Shown here: positions 17,106-25,760 of the stretch, one piece after another
Position numbering within the stretch: the first letter of the stretch is position 1
Layout: every line of letters begins with the position of its first letter
Source of the DNA: Planctomycetota bacterium
Lineage (GTDB): Bacteria > Planctomycetota > PUPC01 > DSUN01
Length of the DNA: 64,000 nucleotides
Direction of reading: 5' to 3'
Assembly (NCBI GenBank): GCA_035384565.1
Contig: DAOOIT010000028.1
Span: 9,312 to 73,311, forward strand
Translations under genes and position numbers: made by a program
Notes under the pieces: generated by a model
The model's database searches: none
Told to the model about the DNA's origin: nothing
The model's input: only the letters and a program-made list of their open reading frames with translations

Positions 17106-18467
17106 ATGCGATGGAGATCGAGCCACCTTTCAGCCCTGCTGGTGACGGCCACGCTCGCGGCCGCGCCGGCCTCCGCATGGGCCGCGGCCAAGGCCCCAGC
17201 GGGCAATGAGGGGCCGAGCAAGCTGGAACTGAGCGGCGCCGAGAAGCGGCTGGTGGATTTCGAGAGGAAGGTCGAGCGGGCGAACGGCCAGCCCTTCCCC
17301 CTCGGCTACACGGAGAACGAGGCCCTGAAACGAGTTAAGGACCTCAAGGAGCGGTTCCCCGACGACCCGAAGGTGGACGAACTCTTCGAGCGCGGCCGCA
17401 AGGCGCTTATCGCCAGCAAGGGCGAGGCGATGACCCTCGGCCCCGAGGCCACGGCCTATCGCCTGAATGAGCAGAAGCTCAAGGGGCTCTTCAGCGAAAA
17501 GGCGGACAAGGAGCTGGCCGCCCTGATGGCCGAGGTGGAGAAGGACAAGGCGTCGCTCACCCAGCCCTTCCCCGCGCCCAGCCACCGCGAGGTCGAGGCC
17601 GAGGCGCTCAAGGGCAAGTTCGTCGTCCTCAAGGACTTCGAATACCCCGCAAACGAGTTCACCGACTTCCACGGCCAATACGTCTACGTGGGCAGCGGCA
17701 CCAAGGGCTTCTACTTCGTGCAGCTCTCGGGCCGCCCCTGGCTGGGGGCCTACGAGGCCCTGCGGCGCTACCGCCGCCTGGTGAACCGCGACCTGCCCGA
17801 GGACGGCAAGTGGACCCTGATCGGGCGGGTGACGGGGCTGGAGATGCTGGTGCCCGACGCGGGCAAGGAGAAGGTGGAGGTCGCGCAGTGGGGCTGGGGC
17901 GTCGAGCCCGTGGCCATCCACGTGCCCGGCTGCACGCTGGCCGTGGCCGACCCCAAGGCCGAGCTCGGCGGCGCCTTCAGCGGCGAGGCCGAGATGGAGC
18001 AGATCAAGGGTGCCATGTACACCATCAAGAGCGTGCCCGACGACGCGACGCCCGAACGCCTCACCGAAATCTACATCGCGGCCATCAAGGAGAAGAACTA
18101 CCCGCTGTTCCTGGACTGCATAGACCCGAACCGCCGCGCGACCAGGACGGCGCTGAGCCGCATCGGCTACCACTGGGACCTGCACCAGGAGCGGTTTGCC
18201 AAGCTCTACTGCCACGTGGTCGTCGGCCCGGCCAAGACGCAGGTGCTCAAGGGCTTCGACGAGAAGGGCGACCTCGAGGGCTTCTTCCTCAGCGAGGAGG
18301 ACAAGGCGAAGATCAAGCAGCACGCCGAGGCCCTCGTCGAGGTGGCCGAGCTGACGACGAAGGCCTACGACGAGCGCGGCCGACAGTACGGCAGCCCCAA
18401 GCCGCGCTTCTTCAAACGCACCGAGAAGAAGCGCTGGTACATCACCAACTACGACCAGCCGTTCTGA
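17106..18467 (+). CDS. Exported protein of unknown function
   Basis: 453 aa. The signal peptide MRWRSSHLSALLVTATLAAA ends near PASAWAAA. The first half is Lys/Glu-rich and helical (GAEKRLVDFERKVERANG, KELAALMAEVEKDKAS). The middle has beta strands (FVVLKDFEYPANEFTDFHGQ, WTLIGRVTGLEML). The C-terminal third (TEIYIAAIKEKNYPLFLDCI) looks like a small NTF2-like or helical region. GAGGAG lies eight bases before the ATG. I recognise no family. It is followed 30 bases later by another exported protein with its own ribosome site, so the two are likely co-transcribed and perhaps work together at the cell envelope. Confidence 0.7.
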   Translation: MRWRSSHLSALLVTATLAAAPASAWAAAKAPAGNEGPSKLELSGAEKRLVDFERKVERANGQPFPLGYTENEALKRVKDLKERFPDDPKVDELFERGRKALIASKGEAMTLGPEATAYRLNEQKLKGLFSEKADKELAALMAEVEKDKASLTQPFPAPSHREVEAEALKGKFVVLKDFEYPANEFTDFHGQYVYVGSGTKGFYFVQLSGRPWLGAYEALRRYRRLVNRDLPEDGKWTLIGRVTGLEMLVPDAGKEKVEVAQWGWGVEPVAIHVPGCTLAVADPKAELGGAFSGEAEMEQIKGAMYTIKSVPDDATPERLTEIYIAAIKEKNYPLFLDCIDPNRRATRTALSRIGYHWDLHQERFAKLYCHVVVGPAKTQVLKGFDEKGDLEGFFLSEEDKAKIKQHAEALVEVAELTTKAYDERGRQYGSPKPRFFKRTEKKRWYITNYDQPF

Positions 18468-18497
18468 CCCCCGCAACTCACGGAAAGAGGTGACACC

Positions 18498-19505
18498 ATG
18501 AAGACGCGAACCCTCGGCACGCTCGGCCTGCTGGCGGCGGCCCTCCTGGGCGGCCTGGGGGCGATGCCATCCGAGACCAAACACCCTGTCTTGGACAAGC
18601 TCACAGACGTCAGCCCCACCGCCAAGCGGCAGGCCAACTACCTCCTCACCGAGGTGATCCACTACTTCGAGAAGATCGATAAGATCATTGGGTCCGACAG
18701 CGTCGTGCAGGGGAACATGGACGACGTGTTCACGGCTGCGGACAACCACTTTGCGGGGAAGTGGGCGGACGGCATAAACGACGTTCTGGAGGCGTACCTC
18801 GCCTGGGCCAAGCAGAAGGGCCAGACCGTGAAGTCCATGCCCCAGGACTGGAAGGACTACTTCGCAGGCATCGCGGCCTTTCTCACCGAGCTGTCGAACA
18901 CCCACGGGCCCAAGGCGGTGCGCTGGAAGCGCGAGCTCAACGCCATGAACAAGCGGTTCGCCAAGTACACCAAGTTCGAGCCCACGGTGCTCAAGGTCGT
19001 GCGGGAAGACGCTGTGGCTGCTGATGCCGAACTCGCCGCCACGAAGGCCCTGCTCGACAAGCCGGTTGTCTCACTCGACGACGCCAAGCAGCGCCGCCGC
19101 CACCTCCAGAAGGCCAAGACCACGATGAAGAACATCCAGGAGTGGGCGGTAACACAGGTCAAACGCGTCGACGAAACCATGTCCGATACCAAGCTGAAGC
19201 CCGATGCCTTCAAGAAGGGCCTCGACGACCTGGAGGCCTGGTCCAATGCCCTGAACGCGAACGACAAGGTGCCACCGCCCCCGAAGGCCCTGGCCGCCGG
19301 CTGGGTGGGGGTCGGCAAGACGAAGCTGGACGAGTTCAAGCGCAACTACGGCGAGGTCGAGCGCGGCCTGTCCGACTTCCGCAAGGGCGACCTCTTCAAG
19401 GACACCGCGTTCTTCAAGGGGGTCCGCTACGACGGCCTGGCCGCCGTCGTCGAGGAGTGGCTCGCCAAGGCCGACGCGCGGATTGACAAGATCGAGGGTA
19501 AGTGA
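18498..19505 (+). CDS. Exported helical protein of unknown function
   Basis: 335 aa. The signal peptide MKTRTLGTLGLLAAALLGGLG is preceded by an AGAGGTG site. The rest is almost entirely predicted helix, rich in Lys, Asp and Ala (for example VVSLDDAKQRRRHLQKAKTT), with no Cys in the mature part. This suggests a helical bundle or coiled-coil-like periplasmic protein. No domain is recognised. Probable operon partner of the preceding unknown exported protein. Confidence 0.7.
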   Translation: MKTRTLGTLGLLAAALLGGLGAMPSETKHPVLDKLTDVSPTAKRQANYLLTEVIHYFEKIDKIIGSDSVVQGNMDDVFTAADNHFAGKWADGINDVLEAYLAWAKQKGQTVKSMPQDWKDYFAGIAAFLTELSNTHGPKAVRWKRELNAMNKRFAKYTKFEPTVLKVVREDAVAADAELAATKALLDKPVVSLDDAKQRRRHLQKAKTTMKNIQEWAVTQVKRVDETMSDTKLKPDAFKKGLDDLEAWSNALNANDKVPPPPKALAAGWVGVGKTKLDEFKRNYGEVERGLSDFRKGDLFKDTAFFKGVRYDGLAAVVEEWLAKADARIDKIEGK

Positions 19506-19521
19506 TGCGGCGTAGTGTGCC

Positions 19522-20958
19522 CTACACAGGGGCGGCCGCCGGGTCGTGGCGTGTGTCGGGCTCGAAGGGGAAGGCTGGCCGCCGGCGGCGGGTGTAGGGC
19601 AGGCGCTCGATGTGCATGTCGCCCGCGCCAGGCGTGAGAAGCATGATGTACCGCGGCGCGATGCGGCTGAGGCCGGGGAACAGATAGCCCTCCTTCACCA
19701 CCACGAGCTTGTACGTCAGCGGGTCCAGGCCGCACGCCTCGAAGTGGCTGGGGTCGGTGAACGCCGTCGGCCCCTCGGCCAGCACGGCCTCGATGCCGCC
19801 GATGCGGACGACCGCCCAGCGGGGCTTGGGAATCAAACGCACGACCAGAGCGTCGGCCTCCAGCGGCGGGCCGTGGCGCTTCTCGATCGCCGCGCCGATG
19901 GCGAGGCGCAGCGCCTTCCCCTCCCCCGCCTCGAAGCACCTGGCCACTGCGGCGCGGTCGTTGAGGCCCGCCACCAGCGCGTTGCTCACTTTCCGCTCGG
20001 CCAGATGCCGCAGCACGATGGGCAGGTCGCCCGGGGCGCTGGCCGTGACGTTGTCGCCGCTGTCCGTGAGGAACACGGTCGGCTCAGGGGCCTCCAGCCC
20101 CCGTGTCACACCCTTTTCCAGGTCGGCCGTCTCGCAGCCGAAGGCGAAGTCGCGCCTTGCCTCCCAGACGAGTCGCGCGAGATGAGCCGCCGCGGCGCGG
20201 GCTGCGACGCGCGAGCCGTCGGCCGTCACCATCACGGCCATCCCCGTGTCGGGCGAATCGGTCCACGCGCAGCCCACGAACAGCGTGGCCGCGAGGATCA
20301 ATCTCCCGCGGGTTTCAAACCTGCGGGAGGTTCCGGCTTCGACCCTTCGCGCCTCCTCCACGAGCGAGCCGAACGGCTCAGCCGTCGTCATCGCCTTCTC
20401 GCCGGGCAGGATGATGGGAACGGGCAGCACGCAGGACACGGGCCGCACCTTGCCTCGCAGCGTGTCGAGGAGGATGCGTCCCGCTCGCTCCGCCGTTTCG
20501 GCGCCGTCGGTGTGCGGCGCGGTCTTCAGGCCGACAAGAATGTCGCCGAATTCCCCCATTCGGGCGGGGATGTTGCCGTGGAGATCGAACGTGCATGCAA
20601 TGGGCACGCCCGGGCCGACCACCTGGCGCACCTCGCCCACGAGCACCGACTCCGCCGGCCCGATCCCCTCGGCGTACATCGCCCCGTGGAGCCGCAGGAA
20701 TACGGCGTCCACCGGCATCGCCGCGCGGAGCGAGGCGAGCACCTTGTCCATCGTCTCGCGGCATGCCGCACCGTCCACCGTTCCGCCGCCGGCCGGATGT
20801 GCGGCCAGGCCCGGCACGATCTCGATCTCCGATCCTTCCCAGGCCGGCAGAGGCCGCGAGCTCGCCTCGCCGAATCGGAACGCCGTCGTCTTCACGGGGT
20901 GAAACGTATTCGTCTCATGCGCGAAGGCCGCCACGAACACGCGCTTGGCCGGCAGCAT
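19522..20958 (-). CDS. M81-family metallopeptidase (microcystinase C / MlrC-like)
   Basis: 478 aa, no signal peptide. The ATG at 20958 follows GAGGAGA. The N-terminal DUF1485 half contains the family's metal-ligand segments: FVAAFAHETNTFHP (His14, Glu15), FLRLHGAMYAEG, CTFDLHGNIPARM and TAPHTDGAETAERAG. The MlrC C-terminal half has FLTDSGDNVTASAPGDLPIV. MlrC cleaves the linear tetrapeptide of microcystin, but most family members are uncharacterised amidohydrolase or peptidase-like enzymes, so the substrate here is unknown. A REP-like palindrome (20303-20329) is embedded in frame in the centre, encoding part of GTSRRFETRGRLI. Length is otherwise normal. Confidence 0.85.
   Translation of the reverse strand: MLPAKRVFVAAFAHETNTFHPVKTTAFRFGEASSRPLPAWEGSEIEIVPGLAAHPAGGGTVDGAACRETMDKVLASLRAAMPVDAVFLRLHGAMYAEGIGPAESVLVGEVRQVVGPGVPIACTFDLHGNIPARMGEFGDILVGLKTAPHTDGAETAERAGRILLDTLRGKVRPVSCVLPVPIILPGEKAMTTAEPFGSLVEEARRVEAGTSRRFETRGRLILAATLFVGCAWTDSPDTGMAVMVTADGSRVAARAAAAHLARLVWEARRDFAFGCETADLEKGVTRGLEAPEPTVFLTDSGDNVTASAPGDLPIVLRHLAERKVSNALVAGLNDRAAVARCFEAGEGKALRLAIGAAIEKRHGPPLEADALVVRLIPKPRWAVVRIGGIEAVLAEGPTAFTDPSHFEACGLDPLTYKLVVVKEGYLFPGLSRIAPRYIMLLTPGAGDMHIERLPYTRRRRPAFPFEPDTRHDPAAAPV
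20303..20329. repeat. Palindrome inside the M81 peptidase coding sequence
   Basis: CTCCCGCGGGTTT (20303-20315) and AAACCTGCGGGAG (20317-20329) form a hairpin with one mismatch. The same palindrome occurs outside genes at 36397-36425 (CCTCCCGCGGGTT/AACCCGCGGGAGG), so this looks like an intergenic repeat inserted in frame into a coding sequence. Confidence 0.65.
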
Positions 20959-20993
20959 TCCTGTCTCCTCTGCGGTCGCGGGATGTAAACGTG

Positions 20994-21230
20994 TCACCGG
21001 CCAAGGAGTTCGCGGAACTCGTCGGGTGTCAGCCCGGCGTCTCGCACTATCGCGCGGAGCAGCCCAGGGCGAAGCTCGCGGTGCATGGGGACGGTGAGCG
21101 GTTTGTGCTGGGCGGGGTGGGGGTGTCTCATGCGGACGTGGCTGCCCTTCTGGCGAACGGCCCGGTAGCCGACCCGTTCCAGAGCAGCCACGGTCTCCCT
21201 CCCCGAGACCAGCGGGAGGCGGGGGCTCAT
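20994..21230 (-). CDS. hicA: HicA-type mRNA interferase toxin
   Basis: 78 aa. LVSGRETVAALERVGYRAVR, then QKGSHVRMRHP with the catalytic His in G-S-H (His31), and LTVPMHRELRPGLLRAIVRD. This is the dsRBD-like HicA (YcfA) fold. It cleaves mRNA when not bound by HicB. The ATG overlaps the hicB stop (ATGA). Length and motif are normal, so it looks functional. Confidence 0.9.
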   Translation of the reverse strand: MSPRLPLVSGRETVAALERVGYRAVRQKGSHVRMRHPHPAQHKPLTVPMHRELRPGLLRAIVRDAGLTPDEFRELLGR

Positions 21231-21463
21231 GCGGTCACCAGGACGCTGCCCACGAGGGTCTTCGACGGGTCAGGCAAGGGCTCCTTATTGGCTAGCATGT
21301 CTTCCAGGCACAGCTCGATGGCCTCCCGGATGTTCTCCAGAGCCTCGTCGAGGGTGTCGCCCTGGCTGTAGCACCCGGGCAGCGTGGGGCACGCGACGAC
21401 GTATCCGCCGTCCGGGTCAGGTTCGAGGACCACCTTGAAATCCATGACCCTCGTCTTCCGCAT
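21227..21463 (-). CDS. hicB: HicB-family antitoxin
   Basis: 78 aa. MDFKVVLEPDPDGGYVVACP and TLPGCYSQGDTLDEALENIR are the classic HicB N-terminal partial RNase-H fold, followed by AIELCLEDMLANKEPLP. It is short and has no added RHH/HTH domain. The ATG at 21463 is chosen because GAGGAG lies seven bases upstream. It is encoded before hicA and overlaps it, which suits translational coupling and autoregulation. Confidence 0.88.
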   Translation of the reverse strand: MRKTRVMDFKVVLEPDPDGGYVVACPTLPGCYSQGDTLDEALENIREAIELCLEDMLANKEPLPDPSKTLVGSVLVTA

Positions 21464-21504
21464 CACGCATCTCCTCACAGGTACATCCGTCCAAGCCTGT
21501 TGTC

Positions 21505-21513
21505 ATTATACCA
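21505..21513 (-). promoter_or_regulatory. Extended -10 promoter of hicBA
   Basis: Reading the minus strand, TGGTATAAT gives a consensus -10 with an extended TGN. It lies about 40 bases upstream of the hicB start and just after the stop of HEAT gene B. No good -35 is visible. Confidence 0.5.
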
Positions 21514-21525
21514 CATGCTCGCAGG

Positions 21526-24192
21526 CTACTCGGGCCTGAGCGCGGCGCGCAGGCCCTCGAGGCGCGAGCCATCGGGCCGCCGCAGGCGGGCGGCCATGCC
21601 CCAGTCGCCCCCGCCGTTCCACACTTTGACGAGCAGGGCATTCCAGCCCTTCTTGAGAACCACCTCGGCCTTGTCGCTCGCTACGGCGAAGCTGCGGGCC
21701 TGGTTGGCGTTGATGACGAGCGCACCATTGAGCCACACCTTGGCCCCGTCGTCGCTGCCGAACTCCAGCCGCGCCTTCTGGTCCGCGGGCGACCAGACAC
21801 AGGTGCGCAGATAGGCCACGGCGTTCTGCTTGTCGCCGAACTTCTTGTCCAGGTCCATGTGGAAGGGGTCGGATCGCCGTTCGCCGCCGCCGGGGGGAAT
21901 GATCTCCCAGGCGATCTTCTCGCGGGGCACGGCAGCCCCGCCCACCATCTCGGATTCGGGCGGGAAAACTTCGTCGTGGAGGCCCTGGCCCTCCTTGCCG
22001 CTCTTGGTGTAGGGGCCGCTGACTTCCCAGGCGGTGATGTAGTCCTCGGTCTTGTCGAGCTGGTCGAGGGCCTCCTGGGCCTGTTTCTTCACGTCGTCGT
22101 TGGGCGCGCCATCGAGGAGCTTCTTCAGCGCGGCCTTCGCCGCATCGGGCTGGGTGCCGATGAGGGAGCCCGCGATCTTGACGGCCGCAATGGCGGCTTC
22201 GGCCTTGAGCGCCTCGTCGCCCAGAAACGGCTCGACGGCTTTGAGCGCCTCGGGGCTGGGCACGCTGCCCATTCCCCCGAGGATTTCCCTCTTTTCGTCG
22301 GGCCGCCGCGCCGCCTTCATCGCGTCGGCGAGCAGTGCCAGCCGCGCCTCAGCCGTTCGTTCGCCGGGCAGTGCCAGCACGCGCAGGCAGCCGCGGAGGG
22401 CGAGCACGTGGTGGGCCAGGTTGTCAGTGCCCTTCGCCACGGCGAGCAGGTCGGCGGCCACCGCGCCATCGGGCCAGTCGGCCAGAGCGCGAATCGCCGC
22501 ATCCTTCACGTCGGGGTTGGCGTCCTTGAGCGCGGCGCGGACGGCTTCCAGCGCGTTGGCCCCGCCGAGCTTGCCGAGGACGCGCAGCAGGGCGCCGCGG
22601 GCCGGGCCCTGGGCCTTGGGCAGCGCGGCGAGGATGGGGGCGGTGCGCTTCGCTTCGTCCTCGATGCGCGCGCACACGGAGCTGAGCGCCCGTTCGGCCG
22701 CGGCGCGGTCCTTGTCGTCGGCCTTCACGAGCAGGGCCACCAGGCCATCAAGCGCCTCGGCGCCCGCGTAGCCGCCCAGGGCCTTGAGGGCCTCGGAGCG
22801 GACGGCCTCCTCCTTGTCGCTCGCGGCCTGGAGCAGCGCGGGCACGGCCGCGGCGTCCTTGCGGGCGGCCAGGGTCTTGAGCAGTTCCACGCGCAGCGCG
22901 GCATCAGCGTCGTCCATAGCCTTCACCAGGGCCTCCGTCGCGGGCTTGCCGCGGATGCGCGCCGCGGCGTTGCGGACGGCTTCCTGTTCCTTGCCCTGCG
23001 CCTTCGCAAGGGCGGCGATGAGCGGGGGCAGCGCGCGAGCGTCGCCCAGAGCGGCCAGGCCCTCGTAGGCGGCGATCCGCACGGCCTCGTCGGCGTCGCT
23101 CGCCGCGGCGACGAGCGTGGGCGCGGCGCTCGCCTCTCCCCGGCCCGCGAGCAGCCTGAGCAGCACGACTCTCACCTCGGGCTTGGCGGTCCGGAGCTTC
23201 TCGGTCACGGCGACGTTCACGGCAGCGGCGGGCATCATGTTCAGCGCCGTCATGGCGGCGCCGCGGATCTCGGGGTCCGGGTCGGCGAGAGATTCGAAGA
23301 TGACGGCGAGTTCGGCCGGGCCGCCGGCCCGCCCCACGCCGATGAGTGCGCCGCACTTCACGAAGTCCTCGGCCCCGAGGAGGTTCTGGTAGAGTTTGAG
23401 GGCCGCGGCCTTGTCGTCGGCCTCGACCAGGCGGTCGGCCAGGAGCAGGTAGCTCACGATGGCGATGCGCCAGACGCGCGGGGGTGCGCCCTTGCTCGCG
23501 GCCGCGAGCAGGTTGGCCGCGCCCTTGTCGCCGATGCGGGCCAGGGCCTCGATGGCGGCGAGCTTCACGCCCTGGTCGTCGTCCTTCACGAGCGCGATGA
23601 GCGCGGGCGCGGCGGCCTTGTCGCGCCGCTCGCCGAGGGCGTTGATGAGGCCTACGCGCCACTCGGCGCCCTCGGCCTTCGCCAGGGCCGCGCGCAGGGC
23701 GTCCACGGCCTTGGGGCTGGGGTTCTTGAGCAGCGCGCGGCGCGCGTGCTCGCGCACCGAGGGCAACTCGGTCTCCCTGGCGTCGAGCAGCCTTGCGAGC
23801 GGCCCCACCGCTTCCTCGGTGCCGATGCGCTCGAGGCCCTCCAGGATGGCGATCACACCCAGCTTGGGCAGATCGGGCCTCAACCGCGCGAGCAGGGCTT
23901 TCTCGGCCGCGGTGCGCTCGGCCGCCGCGCCCGGCCGGCTGGCGTGCCAGCCGATGCGCGCCAGCACGCGGTTCGCCTCGCCGCGCTCCTCCAGGTCGTC
24001 GCCCGTCAGCTTCGGCAGCAGGGCGTCGAGCGCCTTCGCGTGCGCGGCCTCCCACTCGGCGGCTGATCGCTTGGTCGCTTCGCCTTTGCCCTGAAGCTCC
24101 TTGAGCAGCGGGTCATCGCCCGTCTCGCCCGCCCACACGCTGACACACGCCACCCAACCGAGGGCAATAACCAGGATCGCTGGCGGCCGCAT
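21526..24192 (-). CDS. Exported HEAT-repeat protein with C-terminal beta-sandwich domain (copy B)
   Basis: 888 aa paralogue of the protein at 11355-14003. The signal peptide MRPPAILVIALGWVACVSVWA is preceded by AAAGGAG. HEAT/PBS-type repeats fill about residues 90-700 (DDQGVKLAAIEALARIGD, DPEIRGAAMTAL, DEAVRIAAYEGLAALGD, EEAVRSEALKALGG). The C-terminal domain starts EDYITAWEVSGPYT and has LEFGSDDGAKVWLNGALVIN. The same order as in copy A (Gfo/Idh gene, GCGTGC repeat, HEAT gene) shows that the whole module was duplicated. Confidence 0.82.
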   Translation of the reverse strand: MRPPAILVIALGWVACVSVWAGETGDDPLLKELQGKGEATKRSAAEWEAAHAKALDALLPKLTGDDLEERGEANRVLARIGWHASRPGAAAERTAAEKALLARLRPDLPKLGVIAILEGLERIGTEEAVGPLARLLDARETELPSVREHARRALLKNPSPKAVDALRAALAKAEGAEWRVGLINALGERRDKAAAPALIALVKDDDQGVKLAAIEALARIGDKGAANLLAAASKGAPPRVWRIAIVSYLLLADRLVEADDKAAALKLYQNLLGAEDFVKCGALIGVGRAGGPAELAVIFESLADPDPEIRGAAMTALNMMPAAAVNVAVTEKLRTAKPEVRVVLLRLLAGRGEASAAPTLVAAASDADEAVRIAAYEGLAALGDARALPPLIAALAKAQGKEQEAVRNAAARIRGKPATEALVKAMDDADAALRVELLKTLAARKDAAAVPALLQAASDKEEAVRSEALKALGGYAGAEALDGLVALLVKADDKDRAAAERALSSVCARIEDEAKRTAPILAALPKAQGPARGALLRVLGKLGGANALEAVRAALKDANPDVKDAAIRALADWPDGAVAADLLAVAKGTDNLAHHVLALRGCLRVLALPGERTAEARLALLADAMKAARRPDEKREILGGMGSVPSPEALKAVEPFLGDEALKAEAAIAAVKIAGSLIGTQPDAAKAALKKLLDGAPNDDVKKQAQEALDQLDKTEDYITAWEVSGPYTKSGKEGQGLHDEVFPPESEMVGGAAVPREKIAWEIIPPGGGERRSDPFHMDLDKKFGDKQNAVAYLRTCVWSPADQKARLEFGSDDGAKVWLNGALVINANQARSFAVASDKAEVVLKKGWNALLVKVWNGGGDWGMAARLRRPDGSRLEGLRAALRPE

Positions 24193-24215
24193 CTATCGCT
24201 CCTTTGCTGAGGCTT

Positions 24216-24266
24216 CTCCGCGTGCAGGCACGCACGCCCTATGGCTCTGAGATCGGCAATCGGCGG
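24216..24266. repeat. GCGTGC/GCACGC interspersed repeat, copy 3
   Basis: CTCCGCGTGCAGGCACGCACG is followed by ATCGGCAATCGG, matching copy 2 in sequence and in position between a Gfo/Idh gene and a HEAT gene. Confidence 0.6.
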
Positions 24267-24268
24267 TT

Positions 24269-25537
24269 CTACAGGTGCCACGGCGGCCGCATGGGCGGGT
24301 TGAGCAGGCGATTCGCCGCCTCGTCACCGACGATCTCCTCCTTGGCGGGGTCCCAGGTGAGCTTGCGGCCCACGCGGAACGCCAGGTTGCCCAGAATGCA
24401 CAGGCTCGTGACCCGATGCCCGATCGCCACGTCCATCACCGGCTTCTCGCGGGAGCGGACGCACTTGAGGAAGTCGCCCATGTGGTCGTTGCTCACGTAG
24501 AGCTTCGTCTCGCCCGCGCCGGGTTCGACGTAGACTTCTTTCGGCGACCAGATGCCGCCGTCGCCGCCGTTGACGACCAGCTCGCCCTTGTCGCCGAAGT
24601 ACTTGAAGCCGAAGGCGGCTTCGCCGAACTTCTCGCCCGGCTGGCACCAGAAGAGGTTCCAGTCGGGGTTCTTGAACTCGTACTTCACCGTGAAGTCGTT
24701 GGGGCAGTCGAACATTCCCTTCGGGGCCTCGCCGCTCAGGCACTCGACGCTCACGGGGCCGGTCGCGTCCACGTTCATGCCCCAGCAGATGTTCGAGAAG
24801 ATGTGCGCCCCCCGGTCGCGGATCTGCCCGCCGCCGAAGTCGAGGAACCAGCGGAAATTGAAGTGGCAGCGCTTCGGGTGATACGGCACCCACTTGGCCG
24901 GCCCGAGCCACAGGTCCCAGTCCAGCCCCGACGGCACAGGCTGGGGCGCCTCCCAGCCGCTGGCGGGGTTGTTGTAGTGCCAGGTGCGTACCTCTTTGAC
25001 CTTGCCGATGTGGCCGTTGCGCACGTATTGCGCGGCGTAGCGGCCGGCGGCGGTCGAGCGCGCCTGGGTGCCGATCTGCACCACGCGGTCGAAGCGCCTC
25101 GCCGCCCGCACCATCGCCTGCCCTTCGGCGATGGTCGTCATCATCGGCTTCTCGCAGAAGACGTCCTTCCCGGCCTCGCACGACAGGATCGTGTGGAGCC
25201 CGTGCCAGTGGTCGGGCGAGCCCACCACCACGGCGTCCACGTCCTTGCGGTCGAGCAGCTCGCGGAAGTCGTTGTAGACGCCCACCTCGCGCTTGCAGCG
25301 TTTGGCCGCGTTCTCCGCGTGGTTCTTGTCCACATCGCACACGGCCACGGACGGCTCGCGGTCGTTCTGGGCGAAGCGGCCCAGGTGGCCGCCGCCCTGC
25401 CCGCCCACGCCGATGTGGCCCATGCGAATCTGGTCGCTCGGGGGCGCGGCCAGCACCCGCGAGCCGACCACGTAGGGCGCCGCCAGGCCGGCGCCCAGGC
25501 CCGCCAGGAATCCACGTCGCGTCACGCTACTGCCCAT
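24269..25537 (-). CDS. Gfo/Idh/MocA-family oxidoreductase, Tat-exported
   Basis: 422 aa. MGSSVTRRGFLAGLGAGLAA is a clear Tat signal (TRRGFLAG), and GAGGAG lies ten bases upstream. It has GHIGVGGQGGGHLG, VAVCDVDKNHAENAAKRC, GSPDHWHGLHTILSC and a normal FCEKPMMTT catalytic segment. The C-terminal domain contains GGGQIRDRGAHIFSNICW and LDWDLWLGPAKWVPYHP. It is the third close paralogue in the window and is paired with HEAT copy B. Probably a periplasmic sugar or sugar-acid oxidoreductase. Confidence 0.88.
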   Translation of the reverse strand: MGSSVTRRGFLAGLGAGLAAPYVVGSRVLAAPPSDQIRMGHIGVGGQGGGHLGRFAQNDREPSVAVCDVDKNHAENAAKRCKREVGVYNDFRELLDRKDVDAVVVGSPDHWHGLHTILSCEAGKDVFCEKPMMTTIAEGQAMVRAARRFDRVVQIGTQARSTAAGRYAAQYVRNGHIGKVKEVRTWHYNNPASGWEAPQPVPSGLDWDLWLGPAKWVPYHPKRCHFNFRWFLDFGGGQIRDRGAHIFSNICWGMNVDATGPVSVECLSGEAPKGMFDCPNDFTVKYEFKNPDWNLFWCQPGEKFGEAAFGFKYFGDKGELVVNGGDGGIWSPKEVYVEPGAGETKLYVSNDHMGDFLKCVRSREKPVMDVAIGHRVTSLCILGNLAFRVGRKLTWDPAKEEIVGDEAANRLLNPPMRPPWHL

Positions 25538-25646
25538 GAGTATCGCGCTCCTCAGGAGGTTGGCCGAGACCAGAGGATGGTTAGTGTGCCAAAGCGTTCT
25601 CGCACTGTCAAATGGGCTGTGCCGCACGTCGGCCCCGCCAGCCTCA

Positions 25647-25682
25647 ATGGACACTATGGACAATATGGACGGTCTGGATCGG
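25647..25682. repeat. Four degenerate 9-bp tandem units
   Basis: ATGGACACT, ATGGACAAT, ATGGACGGT, CTGGATCGG, back to back, in the gap upstream of the Gfo/Idh gene. A second 9-bp array with a different unit is at 54205-54240. Confidence 0.6.
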
Positions 25683-25760
25683 GTCGAGCCGGCTCCGCCC
25701 TCCACTTTGCCACGGCGTCCAGCGGGGCCATCTTGCCCATGTGGGCGCGCATCTGGGGTG

